The position numbers and the translations under genes were made by a program. This document shows, one piece after another, positions 48,001 to 59,100 of a stretch of DNA of 64,000 nucleotides (position 1 is the stretch's first letter; every line of letters starts with the position of its first letter). The stretch comes from Aquila chrysaetos chrysaetos (Eukaryota > Chordata > Aves > Accipitriformes > Accipitridae). Below the pieces are notes generated by a model. That model did no database searches and was not told the origin of the DNA. It saw only the letters and a list, made by a program, of their open reading frames with translations. The DNA lies in NCBI RefSeq assembly GCF_900496995.4, contig NC_044004.1, forward strand, positions 83,025,538 through 83,089,537, given 5' to 3'.

Positions 48001-50752
48001 GGATGGTTTGACTGAAGCTCTGCGTAACTACACACCACTACAACGTCCTATATGACTTATGCACAATATCCATAAGGGAAAAGTCCTCTCCCAGAGAGTC
48101 TAACATACAAAACTGTACAATACTTACCAGGTCACACCTGGCTCAGAAAGGCAAAAGCTGCACTACCGTCCACATCAGGACAGATATTACAGCCCAGGTA
48201 GGAAGCAGCACTTCTACTTGGGCAAAATTTCATTATTTCATTTTACTTCTAAATCAAGATGAAAAGCTGACATCTAAAAATGTCCTCAAAGTATCAGTCT
48301 GAAACTTTCTGGATTTCATTTTGACTATTACAGATTATTTCATTTCAATTTGGACCCCGTTTATATTTTTAATCACAACTAGATAAAAAGTTCAAACAAA
48401 GTCTTTTCAAACCGAAAGCATCAGTTGTTGTTAAAGCGTCAGCCATTTCAATAATCGTCTAACCTCTTCTCTAGAACAGGAAGTGTCCTGAAATTACTTT
48501 TTTAATAACAATTTCAGTTTTGTTGAAACAGGCTTTTTTATTAAGTATATTGAATTAGCAGGGAATTAAAACTTTATTCTCCCTGGAGCTATGAGTTTGT
48601 CACTCCAGTGATGCATAGCACTGTCTTTCAAAACTGTAAAGGTAAAAAATTTTTACAGACAAGGACGTTGTTGCCGGTTGATGTTTTTTCTTTAGTATCT
48701 TTTAGAGCTGAAAAACTTAAAAATTCATGGGCCTTACCAGGGCTAAGAATGGTGTCTTCTGTGAACTACTAAGCAAGCTAGCATTTAAATTACTATCTTA
48801 TCCAATATTAATCCTTATTTAAAAAAAAAAAAAATCAAAAAATCACTGAAACCAAAAACCACACGTTAAGAAAAATAACAATCAAAATACGTACAAGGGG
48901 CTGTATGCACCTGTTTAAAATAATAATCCAAACACATACAAGCGGCTGTATGCACCTGTTTTTTATTAAAACCTATACAAAGAAATATTTTTAGGATCCT
49001 CACAAGCAACACCAAGCGTTTATTATTCTCCTGCACATGCTTCTAGAGCAAAAAAAAGACAATGAAATAGAGTATTATTTCCCACTGAGGTTTTGTTTGC
49101 TGTCATGAAGATACTACATCCATTTTCCACTGCACAAATCAAAAAATTACATTATACAGTCACCGTGAACATTTACCCAGAAAATGGTTTGGAAGCAATT
49201 CTATCTCAGATGAATGGTTAAAATAATTAGATTGCACCTAATTCTTCTAGTCTCCTTTTTGGTGACGTACGACAATTTAAACAACAAAAGAGTACATTTC
49301 GTGATCTTCGAAAATAAATGAACCCAAATACTTTGAACGGATGGCCCTTCCTTTTTATCAGAAATTATTTTCATACTTTTATACAGATATACAGATATAC
49401 ATACACAAAAACATTACAGCTACACATTACCTTTATTAACAAATAAAAATACTGTTCTGTATTTCTGGTTCAATTCAGGATACAAACTGCCTAATGAGAA
49501 TGACACCTTCCAGCTGAACGCATGAAACAGTACGAGAATGAACAGTGCAAATCACCTGCCACGTGTCTTCACCTGCCTTTTTGTGTGTTCTCCCACACTG
49601 AACTAAAATGAATCTCTACATCTGTTTCTACCAAATTCTGTAAGTACCGGACACTTACGCAGTAGATTCATAGGCGAAGTTAAGCAGGACTCCATCCCCA
49701 AGACTTATTCCCAGCGCTTTGCACATTCCCAGAATTTCCCCCGCAAAGGGCTGCGGCATAAAGACCTCCAATTCTGCTGCTATAAGCCGAATAACTTCAT
49801 GGACCCATTTTGGTACGCTTTCACTGCAAAATACACTCAAGGCATTAGCTGAGAAAGAGACATAAAGGTTTGCAACGTACGCCTGGCAGTCTGATACTCA
49901 AGAAGTCTGCTACTTCTCTGATCTGCCTGTCCCAGTTGATGCTGATCCTCCATTAGCAGCCTCTGCCGCACTGTTATCCGACATCCCTGCATCCCACCGC
50001 TCACCAAATCTCATCGGCTTCTGCACGTTCCCCAAGAAGCCTGCACCCAACCCGAGCTAAACGTTTGGTGCAGGCTTCCTACTTGTGAGATTTTTTTATT
50101 GCTAGCAGGGATCTTCCCCAGACCATCTGCCAGGTTCCCAAGTGTACGCACAATGCAGTGGTACCGGGTTAAGACTCAAAAAACCCCTGAATTTTTGAGT
50201 TCAGAGAAGTTCAGCAGCCGTGCAGCATCACTTCGCCCCATCTGTCCAGGTCCCGCAGCAGCTGGTCTGGCGGGAAGGGATGGCGGGGGGGACGACGACA
50301 AGGGCTCCACGGCGCTGGGGCGAAGGGAAAAGCGGGCCCCGGCCCGCTCCCGGCACGGCCGCGGGAGGAGCGGCGGGGACCGGGGCTGCCCCTCACGCCG
50401 TTCTACCGGGGAGGAAGGTCCGGCGGGCACGGCGCTGCCCCCTCCACCCCGGCCGCGGCCATTTCACACCCCCCCCCCCCCCCCCCGCCCCGGGCTTCCC
50501 CGTCCCCGAGGAGGGGGGCCCACCGCCGCCCCACACTCACTCGATGACCCGTGCGACGGCGGCTCGCAGGAAAGCGGGATCGAAGTGCCGCAGCACCGGC
50601 AGCCACCGCTCCTCGGCGGGGCTGTCCAGGCTCACGTTACACAACAGCGGGGCCGCCGCGGGACGAGCCGGGGCCGCCGCCACCGCCTCCCACAGCGGCA
50701 ACACCAGCAGCAGCCCCCACAGCCGGCACCCCCGCGCCGCCGCCCGCCCCAT
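38971..50752 (-). CDS. NAAA: NAAA, N-acylethanolamine acid amidase (complete, 10 coding exons)
   Basis: NAAA is a lysosomal N-terminal-nucleophile hydrolase. It splits N-acylethanolamines, palmitoylethanolamide best, into fatty acid and ethanolamine at acid pH, and is made as a self-cleaving proenzyme. Ten exons join exactly to 359 codons plus stop, the human length. A signal peptide lies at about 1-30 ([14 protein letters not shown]). The nucleophile Cys128 starts [20 protein letters not shown] and would be freed by cleavage after Phe127. Arg144, Asp147 and Asn289 match human Cys126, Arg142, Asp145 and Asn287, shifted by two. Glycosylation sequons include N39 (NVS), N311 (NAT) and N335 (NNT). 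It lies between PPEF2 and SDAD1, all on one strand. The relative ASAH1 is less likely, given the WWWENAI-like segment and the exact length. Confidence 0.97.
39985..40013 (-). CDS. NAAA: NAAA coding exon 9 (29-nt microexon)
   Basis: This tiny exon follows TGTACAG, encodes VLSVKPVLN and ends inside an Asn codon at donor GTAAGTAT. It matches the human ILSVVPVYN step, and both frames join only if it is included. Confidence 0.92.
40565..40631 (-). CDS. NAAA: NAAA coding exon 8
   Basis: This 67-nt exon follows CCTGCAG and ends at donor GTATTT. It encodes [20 protein letters not shown], then FK, including the NAT sequon. Confidence 0.95.
41217..41279 (-). CDS. NAAA: NAAA coding exon 7 (catalytic Asn)
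   Basis: This 63-nt exon follows TTATAG and ends at donor GTAAAC. It encodes [20 protein letters not shown]. Asn289 corresponds to the conserved active-site Asn of the family. Confidence 0.96.
42160..42332 (-). CDS. NAAA: NAAA coding exon 6
   Basis: This 173-nt exon follows GCGTTAG and ends at donor GTAAGTAG. It encodes [20 protein letters not shown], then [20 protein letters not shown] and [17 protein letters not shown]. Confidence 0.96.
42571..42631. repeat. Imperfect alternating CA/TA repeat
   Basis: ATACATACACATATA continues into CACATGTATGTACACATATG. It is mostly alternating purine-pyrimidine and partly self-complementary. It lies in a NAAA intron. Confidence 0.8.
43686..43762 (-). CDS. 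NAAA: NAAA coding exon 5
   Basis: This 77-nt exon follows TTTCCAG and ends at donor GTAAGT. It encodes [20 protein letters not shown], then WLVRD. Human has the similar [20 protein letters not shown]. Confidence 0.95.
43763..46743 (-). other. NAAA intron, 3.0 kb
   Basis: I recognise no gene, RNA or complete repeat. The open frames at 46.0-46.6 kb overlap each other on both strands and show no family motif. Confidence 0.75.
46744..46834 (-). CDS. NAAA: NAAA coding exon 4
   Basis: This 91-nt exon lies between GGTTTCAG and GTAAAA. It encodes [20 protein letters not shown], then [10 protein letters not shown]. It is nearly identical to the human beta-subunit segment. Confidence 0.97.
47594..47720 (-). 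CDS. NAAA: NAAA coding exon 3 (catalytic Cys)
   Basis: This 127-nt exon follows TTTGAAG and ends at donor GTATGAT. It encodes [20 protein letters not shown], then [20 protein letters not shown] and GQ. It holds the nucleophile Cys128 and catalytic Arg144 and Asp147. Confidence 0.97.
47721..49658 (-). other. NAAA intron, 1.9 kb
   Basis: This AT-rich intron has a G13 run at 47985-47997 and a 45-bp tandem duplication near 48881-48964. No coding sequence is seen. Other NAAA introns are plain except for the AT/CA repeat near 42571-42631. Confidence 0.75.
48881..48964. repeat. Two-copy tandem duplication, about 45 bp
   Basis: GGCTGTATGCACCTGTTT occurs at 48899 and again about 45 bp later. Each copy is preceded by a matching ACAAG and a similar A-rich left half. 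A few mismatches show moderate age. Confidence 0.85.
49659..49823 (-). CDS. NAAA: NAAA coding exon 2
   Basis: This 165-nt exon follows TTTTGCAG and ends at donor GTAAGTG. It encodes [20 protein letters not shown], then [20 protein letters not shown] and [14 protein letters not shown], which is the alpha subunit up to the self-cleavage site. Confidence 0.96.
50469..50486. repeat. C18/G18 tract in NAAA intron 1
   Basis: The C-run on the plus strand is G18 on the NAAA sense strand, about 55 nt after the exon 1 donor. It could form a G-quadruplex. The exact length is uncertain in such tracts. Confidence 0.85.
50541..50752 (-). CDS. NAAA: NAAA coding exon 1 (signal peptide)
   Basis: I chose the ATG at 50752-50750 because a hydrophobic signal peptide follows directly. 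An in-frame ATG at 50860 would add 36 residues before it. The exon encodes the signal peptide, [20 protein letters not shown] and AAVARVI, and ends inside a split codon at donor GTGAGT. It lies in the CpG island. Confidence 0.93.
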
Positions 50753-51170
50753 GGCGCCGGACGCTGCCACCGCCGGGCAGCCGGTCCGCAGCCCTCCCCT
50801 CAGCGGCAGGGACCACCCCCGCCGGCCAGGGGCGGCCCAAGGAGAAGGGGGCCGGGACATGGCGGCGGCCCAGGGCGCGGAGGGCGGGGACCGCCCTCCT
50901 CGCGCGACGGCCCCCGCCAGGCGTAACGGTCGCCCTCCACCCTGCCCCTCGGCAAATGGCGGCGCGTCGCCTCACGGAAAGCGAACTGCGGGCGGCGGCG
51001 GCGGCGCCGCCGGATTCCCGGTCTGCCGCCGCACCGCTGCTTCCCCACGCCGTGCCGAACGGCCGGCATCCCCTCACAGCCCCCATCCCCTCACAGCCCT
51101 CCCTTGCCGCGGAGCCCGCCCACAGCACCGCCCCCAGCGGCCAACCCCTCCCGCCGTCAGCTGAGGGGTG

Positions 51171-52590
51171 ACCACAGGTAGGACGCGATGGCAGAGCGCG
51201 ATGAAAATACAACCAAAAAAAAGAGGTTTAAACCAGCGGTTAACGCCTGTGTTTCGTTTCCCCCGTGCTTCTGTTTGTCAAATCCTCTAGAACAGGCAGT
51301 CCAACACTCTCATTTTTAAAACTAGGGGAGAGGAGACAGCCACACACATGGCAGCAACTGGGTATAGCTCACTGCTTGCTGGACCCCACTGCCAGCCTGG
51401 AAACCAGGGGGAAAAGGGAAAAGAGGAGACAATACACTCGTTCTAAACTCAGAGGATAAAAAAAAAAATAATTGCATCTCCCTTTCAGCCTCAGAAGTCC
51501 TCAGTTTTTGGACACATGCACATAAAAAGGAAAGTGGGCAGACTTGTTCAGGGAAAAAAAGGAAATAGGGAAAGGGGAGTGTTATAGAAGCGTGTATTGT
51601 AATCCCCATCTCCTCCTTACTGTGGTCACTTCAACCTGTGCTCCACCCTCCATTCCCACACTCTGCATCCATTCACCTCTCCAGCTCTCAGCTACACATC
51701 TTCCACAAGGCCAGGTCATTGCTGTCGTTCCCAAGTAGCAATCCCTACCCTTCCCTCCCCAGGAGCACTGAATTTGAATTCAACATTCAAAGTTGTATAA
51801 AGCTTCTACTCTGCTCTCATCTCCTATGTGCCTAAAGCCTCTGTAAGCTTTTTTTGCTTTAGGAAGCAAGATATGACAACAAAACAAACAAACAAAAAAA
51901 CCCACAAACAAGACAAATAATCATAATTAAAGTGAATACAATTGTGTATTCAACATAACAAACATACCTAAGCTGAGTGAATTCCCATGTAGGATATAAA
52001 CATTAAGCTGGTTTCCTAAGAAGAAAGGAAAAAACACCCCACCAACAGCTTTTCCATTGTACTGTGCATGTGGCAACTGTTTCTGCCCCACCAGAAAATC
52101 CCTTTCAAACAAAATTTGACAAAGGGTGGTATGAATAGCTCCCTCATGTTTCCATTAAAACAGACAGCTGGGTAAGGAACAAAGAACCCGTTAATGGGCC
52201 CAAAGAACCCATTAATGGGCCCAAAGAACCCGTTAATGGGCCCAAAGAACCCGTTAATGGGCCCAAAGAACCCGTTAATGGGCCCCAAGAACCCGTTAAT
52301 GGGCCCAACAGAGGTCAAGGCTGAAGCAAAAGTTCAACCTTTGAAGTAAGGAAGCCACAGATGCATGTTATTCTCATATATACTTCACAAACCAGACACC
52401 AGCAAGTCCCACCACAAGACGCATTGATATAGAAAATAAGATTGCTTAGTTCTCCTGCGTGCGATACTATCTTTCTATTTAAATTGCAACATGAAAACCA
52501 TCTCCCATATATTAATTTTATTCTTGTTTTCTTCATAAACTATAATGAAACTGTTATTCCCCCTAACTGTTCACTTGAACTTATCTGTAT
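51171..52590. other. Spacer upstream of NAAA
   Basis: No gene is seen between the CpG island and the SDAD1 3' UTR. The only clear structure is the 21-bp minisatellite. An A-rich simple stretch lies at 51881-51902. Confidence 0.75.
52181..52306. repeat. 21-bp minisatellite, six copies
   Basis: The unit AAAGAACCCGTTAATGGGCCC repeats six times head to tail. Copy 2 has CCCATTAATGGG, a perfect 12-bp palindrome, and copy 6 starts CAAG. GGGCCC in each unit is also palindromic. On the minus strand it reads as a 7-residue FFGPING repeat, which I regard as accidental. Confidence 0.97.
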
Positions 52591-52604
52591 TGCAAGGATT
52601 TGGT

Positions 52605-53102
52605 TTTATTATTATTAAACAGGTAGAAAACAGCCACTTAGGAAATGGCTTACTCGGTCTGTAAAAACGCATCCGTAAGACAGGCACAGACGTTATATAC
52701 ACATACTTTATAGCCTGAGCTGGAATATTCTTTTTCTTTCCAATTACCTATTCTGGAATTGCTTCAAGTAAAATATTTTTACAATAAGGTTTTATGTTTT
52801 AAAACTTACACATACAAAACCAGCTGTAAGTTATATTCAATAAAAGATAATTGCCTGCTACCCTAGAATGTTTAAAAAAAAATAAGAAATCGAAATCCTA
52901 CAAGGATTAAGGCCTCTTCTGTCTGTCCTATAGATGCAATATCCAACAGCTTGGAAGTGTTCAATGTGTAATTCTGAACAGAATAGAGATAAATCCATAA
53001 GGCATTTCAGTCCCTGTTTTCCTTCAGGGTGGTGGTGGGTGGAAATAAACATTTCTAGGGCTATTTCTTCAAGGGTGATCATTTCTTTCCATTACTGTTT
53101 CG
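52605..53102 (-). other. SDAD1: SDAD1 3' UTR with candidate poly(A) signal
   Basis: This is non-coding sequence after the SDAD1 stop, to the first clear minus-strand AATAAA at 52610-52605. The end is inferred. Confidence 0.5.
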
Positions 53103-53153
53103 TTATTTCAGCAGCCGTCTTCTCTTTTTCAGAAGTGCATCTCGAAGAGCCAG
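53103..53153 (-). CDS. SDAD1: SDAD1 terminal coding exon with stop
   Basis: This 51-nt exon follows TACTTAG, encodes [16 protein letters not shown] and stops with TAA at 53105-53103. It continues REKQ of the previous exon exactly as in human, across a 2.3-kb intron. Confidence 0.95.
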   Translation of the reverse strand: MALRDALLKKRRRLLK

Positions 53154-56100
53154 CTAAGTATGAAACAAGAGTGCAATATTCAGGTAAGAAAAATATTAAT
53201 TAAAGAGACAACAACATTATCACATTAACAACCCCCTTCAATTTCTTCAACCTCAGAGAAAACCACTAACAGCAGCTCTTCAGCTAAAACTGGGAGCAGT
53301 AACTGGCAAATGCTAATGACTACAGTGGCAGAAATGCTGTGGTTATTTAGCTAAACTCGATAGTACAATTAAAGAAAGAGCTGGGCTTCAAAAAAAAAAT
53401 CTAAATGTTTCAGTATATCATTAGCAAGTCCTATATAATTAAAAAGATTAGAGTAACATAAACTGTTCTTCAACTGACTCCTATTCAATTAGAAGAGATG
53501 AAGAAAAAACTTCAGTCCAGCTTTGAGGTACGTAGGATTAAATGGCATTTTTTGAAAGAGTATTACAAAGCTTCTTTTCAAGGGGGGAAGGAAGGATGAT
53601 GGAATTTTTACAAGTGCCATATCACTCTAAAGAGATTTTGTTGTGTATTTCAGGCATGTTTTAGTTGGTAAGGGGATCTAGTTCTGGACTATAGACAAGT
53701 CCATTTTTATTCTACCACCAAAGAGGGCAGCAGAACAGAGTATCCTCCAACTACAGTACTCGAACCCATTTTTAGCAGTTATTTCCAAATGATGGTCAAC
53801 AGAACTGATGCTGTGGCCTAACTTTAGTGAAAAATGTATGAAAAAAATTCTTCTTTCACTTTTTAGCTGGTACATTTAAACTTGAAACATTAATCGGGAG
53901 TAAAGACTGAAACTGTTCAAGACAGCTTTTTCTAAAAAGTGAGCCAAGTATAGGTATCATTGTAAACAGCAGTTTCCTAGAAGTGCCTGGACTGTTTGTT
54001 TGCAACATTTTTTGTGTGTTTTGAGAGCTGGGTTGATGTGGTCAGCCTTATTTCGTGTGAGGCAGAATGATAGCAAGTAAAAAGACTACAGAGGATGTTA
54101 AGTCCAAGTCTTCCTATTTAACAGAAACACTTAAGACATGTTCTCTCTATTGAGTCTATAAACAGTTTCAGTCTTGCTGCTTTTAAGGCAACAAATCACA
54201 GACAAATATACATTATACTAATGATATGATCCTGGAAGCAACTCACAAAGGAGGGTTTGTAAAAGAAGCATGCGAGTGCACTCTAGCACAAGACAGAACC
54301 TAGCAAGAAAACACGAAAGTTTACACCACACAAAAACAAGACCCCTGCATAGTTGGATTATTCTAAAAGTTTTTCTTGGAACATGTTCAAAGGGGTTCAA
54401 TTTTATAACACCCTGTAAAACCTTAGACTGGCCATCTGCCAGGTTAGATAAAAGGGTTTTAAGGCAGATTTTTGTTGTTAGCACAGACCTACCCTGCCAA
54501 GGTGAAATACAGCAGGGCAAACCAATATGCCTACACCAATGCTCTGGCAACAGCTGCCACGCACAGCTCAGTCATTATCCCCAGCTGAGGTGCATCACAG
54601 GAGCAGGGGGGCTCCCTGTCCACACTCCATTCTTGCCAGCTCATCTAACCCCAGTCACCTGCGGAGCCACATTGGCTCCCTACCCAATGCCTTCAGGAAC
54701 TAAGTCATGCCCTGAATCTTCTGCCTTGCCTTTTAGATATCCCTTCAGCTACCCTTGGCACAGCCCCCTGCAGGAACACACAGTAACTGGACTGCCAAAT
54801 ACATGTTTGTAGCTTGTATACCCTTCCATGAGGGCTGTGGCCAAGCTTATAGCTGAGGAAGCGCAGAAGGCAGGGGCTTCACCGCTGAGAGCAGCATATT
54901 GTGAAACTACTGTCACAGGCTAAACTGAAGCAATTTTTTTTTTTCCTAAACAGTTTCAAATAGCTAATAAATAGCATTTATGTCTGTGCTTTAAGTACAT
55001 TTGTGACAAGCTATTAGATGACCTCAAGGCCAGGACAGACAAGTCCATAATACGACAGTAACAGGAGAAAGGTCAAAGAAAAAATATGGGGAGTGAAGAA
55101 ACACACTAAGAGCTTGTTGTGAAAAACAGCTCCTCCATATCAGGGAAACACTTCTTCTATCACAGGATTATAGGCAGAATCCTAATATGATGTTTAATTT
55201 ATATAAAGGAAAACAAACCACATAATCATTGCCTTCCTAACCTACACATGACTTTGCAACAGGGCTTGGTCCTTGATGCATATTAAAGAGACCAACAAAA
55301 GCATTCTTCACCACCACGATCTCTGATATACCTCCTCTGGGGTAGGATTCAAGGGAAGCCACCTAGCCCACAGGCCTTTCCAGCTACTAAATCATCAAAG
55401 TGAACAGCAACAACTTAGGGCACAGGATAGACAGCACTTCACGTGCATTATATCTCTACTGCTCAGACTGCCCCATCTATTTTCAACACTAAATATTACC
55501 TGTTTTTCCCTGAAAGAACGCTTATTTTTTGTCCGGACACTATGGCTATATCTCATCATCATGAAGTTCTTGTGCTTTTTCTTTTCTTTGTTCGAAGAGC
55601 TGGCAAATGGGTTAATTCTTGTTTTCTTTTTCACAAATTCTTTTCTGTCTGTTTTTCCAGCCTAGAAGAGACAATGTAATATAACAATAGGGCGTCATTT
55701 TCCTTTCCCTACAGTTAACATCAGCTGCTGAAGGTGACAGGTTCTGTGGCAGTAACAATAAATCCAGGTTCAGGATGACTTTCTATGTATGCTACATGCA
55801 TTCTTCCATGCTGGCTGTATTTCTTAAGTCACAGTGAAAACTGGGTGTGTCTATTATCATCGTCACCTGTGACCAGCAAGAGGCTGTTTATTTGTTACAG
55901 CCGAGATGCAACAGCAAAAAACTATACAAAACATTTCTCAAAACACAGATGGTAGCTGGGCACCCATCTTACAGATGCAACCCCACCACCTCCTCCTTGC
56001 GCAGGAGACAAAAACAACCCCAAACCCAAATCTAGAAAAACAGAGGATATGAAATAGCCCCATTCCTCACCATTGCAGTTGCCAGCCTGGTCTCCTTGTC

Positions 56101-59100
56101 TGATTTAGGCTTCTTATGCAGATGTTCAATATCTCTGAGTGAAAGCAACTCTCCCCTACACACACAAAAATCCAACAAAAGGCCATCATACACAAAACTT
56201 CATCTGGCAAGAAAAACAATATGCCCTCTTGACCTGTTGTCTCTCACCCATCTCTTAGGCCATTGTCTTCCTATAAACTTTCACACAAGCGCTTCTTGTT
56301 CTCTCTGTCAGGCTAATCCTCATGCTTGGGACAACCCTTACAAAAGTCTCTCAATACTGTTTTTCAAGTCCTGCTTTATCCACAAAGTTTAAGGAACTCT
56401 GGAGATATAACCATGCAACTACTGCTACAAAAAAAACCCACATGCCTATTGGTCTGAACAAGAAAAACAGTCTCAATTTCCGTCATCCCCTCTTGTCTTT
56501 TCTCCCAGGTATAAACAAATCCCCTGGGCCAGGATCCATTCTAGGCTGCGTGGCTGTTTGCCACCTGTCACCAGAGGACACTGAACAACAACAGAGCTCT
56601 GTGCCCTGCCGCCATTAAAAGCTGTATCAACAAATTATAGGGAAGAGAAAGCACGCATTAATAGTCCATATCCTACCTGCCCTCATCCTCCTCCTCATCT
56701 ATTTCAATATTTTTCCTCTTTGCAGCTTTGCCAGGTGCAGAATTAAGTTCTTTGGAAAGCTGGGCAAGACGTATTTTGTGGAAGTCTTCTTGAGTTAGCA
56801 GCCTGCTTGTACTGACTGCTGCAGCTTTGGCTTTTCGTTCCTCTATGGGCATGCTTTTCACCTTCTCTGCCTTTTGAAGAAAGTACAAAAGAAGAATCAT
56901 CTAGAGCTTTGCAAACCATTTCTATGCTGCAATCCGTGACCCTTGCCTCCCAAATACCAACGTAGGGGCGATATTGTTGGGAAAGGCTACAACCAGCTGT
57001 TAGGATTTTCATAGTCTTATATCTAACATGTAGTATGAGAATAAAGAAGCACATCTACTCCATATTTCGGAGTGAATAAAAGCACTCCTGTAAACACCAT
57101 TTATTTTGAAGAAATTCCTTTGAAGGAATTTAGCACTGGGACAGAAATCCCCCATCTCTGCTCCTCACCCTAACAACACACATATTTCAGCACAAGTAGT
57201 ACTTCAACCTCATTGATTCTGGTCAATTTACTTCTCAGCCCTGTATAGTTAATTTATGAGCAAACGCATGAAGGTACAGAGCAAGAGAATCTGGTCTGCT
57301 ATTAACAAAACTGATTTGTATTTGGGGTAGAAGACACTTGGAACTCACTACTTCTTGCTGCTCCTCATCTGAGGAGTGATGCACATCAATCCATTCTCCA
57401 TCTTCATTATCTTCTTCCTCGCTCAGACTAGCACTTTCCCATCCATCTGCTCAGGAGAAGAAAAGCACAGAGCTGTTAATACAGATTCAGCTTAAGTGCT
57501 TCAGTTTTAAATAATTTAAGATTGGATTACAAGCTCTCACTGCCTTTCATTACCTATCTAACTGCATTTATGCCGGGGACATGCTTACCAAACAGGCAAG
57601 CTGTAGGGTCTCAGCATCCCAGCCTTAGAACTACATAGACATTACAAAGACTTAAGATACTTCATACGTCTGATCGCTATTTGTAATGATTTTTAGAAGA
57701 CATCCACAGTTGAACAGACCAGCAGCTCCCATGCTTTCCCACTGGCAAGTTCAACTACCAAATTCCATCTGGCTTGCAACTGATTCAGACCCATGCAAAA
57801 AACCTCAGCTTGGATTTTTTAGTATGCCCACATCACATGCACATTCAGTTACAGACACCAATTTTTGTAGTGATAACTGCATATGGCAGTGTGAGGTCTT
57901 GGAAAACACACGCACACCCCCCTCCAACAGACCGCTGAAAACAGCTGGTGTATTTTGTCATTACGGTGAGCTGCAGCTACCTTAATACATTTATTTATTA
58001 TGAGCTTTCAACAAACCTGGAACAACAGTGACCTGAGCCTTTACAGAAAAGGCATTTATGTACACCTCATTCACTCCAAACCAAGCCAAGCACAGAAAAT
58101 ACCCAAAGCAGTTTGCAACAAGTCAGTGTCTCAGCCAGCTGTACCATAATGCTATGCTTTGCAAAGCTTAACTCTCATCTGAAGTTAGAGATCCTCAAAA
58201 CAAAGTGCATTTGGAATAGTCTCTGAATACAGGTGGCAATCCTTATCACACTGTTCAGTAATGGTGTACCCCACTCCCTGCCATCTAAGCCAAGGAGGGA
58301 AGCAATGCAATGCAATTTATACCTAAGTTACTCTCTACCGTATATGCATTGCTGCTCTTCACTGTTGTTCAAACTGACTCATGTGCTAAAGTTATCAGCT
58401 TCAGAAGCCAAAGCAGATTGTTACACTAATCGCTGCATTCACATGCATAAGAAACATGACGCATCAGGCTGTACTGGAGGAATGAACACCTCCACTGCTA
58501 TACCTCCAATGCCCTCAGGCTTGATTTGCCAAACTCTTCTGGCTTGATTTTCAAGTCCCTCCCCATCTTTTTTTTTTCGTGATTCAGGCAGGAGTTCCAG
58601 GTTGTGGGGAGCATTTACACAGGAAGTGAATTACAGAAGCCAAATACTATTTCAAAGTACTATTTCAGTGTTTTATAATACGCAACAAAAACTTTTCTCT
58701 AGTAATATCTGAACACTTCAAGTTTCATAGCCATACAATGTCTGTCCTTCTGCTTTTTCATCCCTCAGTGTCTATCATACAAAGCAACATACAGTAACAA
58801 ACTTCACTAGATAAATTGCACTTACTCAGAGATAGTATCAGTGCTTCTTAATGGACAAATACAGACATGTGCAAGCCATGCAGCACGTGACAGCAGCAAA
58901 TGAAACGTGCAAACAGCAAGCTTCACGTCCAAATAAAATCTTAGTGACAACGATGCTCAAAATACAAGTGGTAAAATAAAAAAAAAAAAGGCCAACCTTC
59001 CTCTTGGGTTCCTCCCTTTTCCTTTTGACTCTCGACATCCAATACTTCCGCTCCTGGAATATAATCTTTGGCATCCAGTTCTCCATATTCATGAATCCTG

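Larger units (their letters stand above)
50250..51170. promoter_or_regulatory. NAAA: CpG island / NAAA promoter
   Basis: This stretch is very GC- and CpG-rich within AT-rich DNA and covers NAAA exon 1 and its upstream side. Sp1-like GGGCGGGG is at 50882-50889 and CCCGCCC at 51115-51121. No TATA box is seen, so dispersed starts at about 50.76-51.15 kb are expected. No gene is seen in the opposite direction for at least 2 kb. Confidence 0.8.

Noticed and set aside
50099-51171. Three long plus-strand open frames (up to 314 codons) in the CpG island
   Set aside because: They overlap one another and NAAA exon 1 antisense, and are Pro/Arg/Ala-rich as expected of stop-poor GC-rich DNA. No family motif was seen.
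52016-52318. 100-codon minus-strand frame with seven-residue FFGPING repeats
   Set aside because: It is simply the minisatellite read in one frame (21 is a multiple of three). It lacks splice context, conservation evidence and any known domain.
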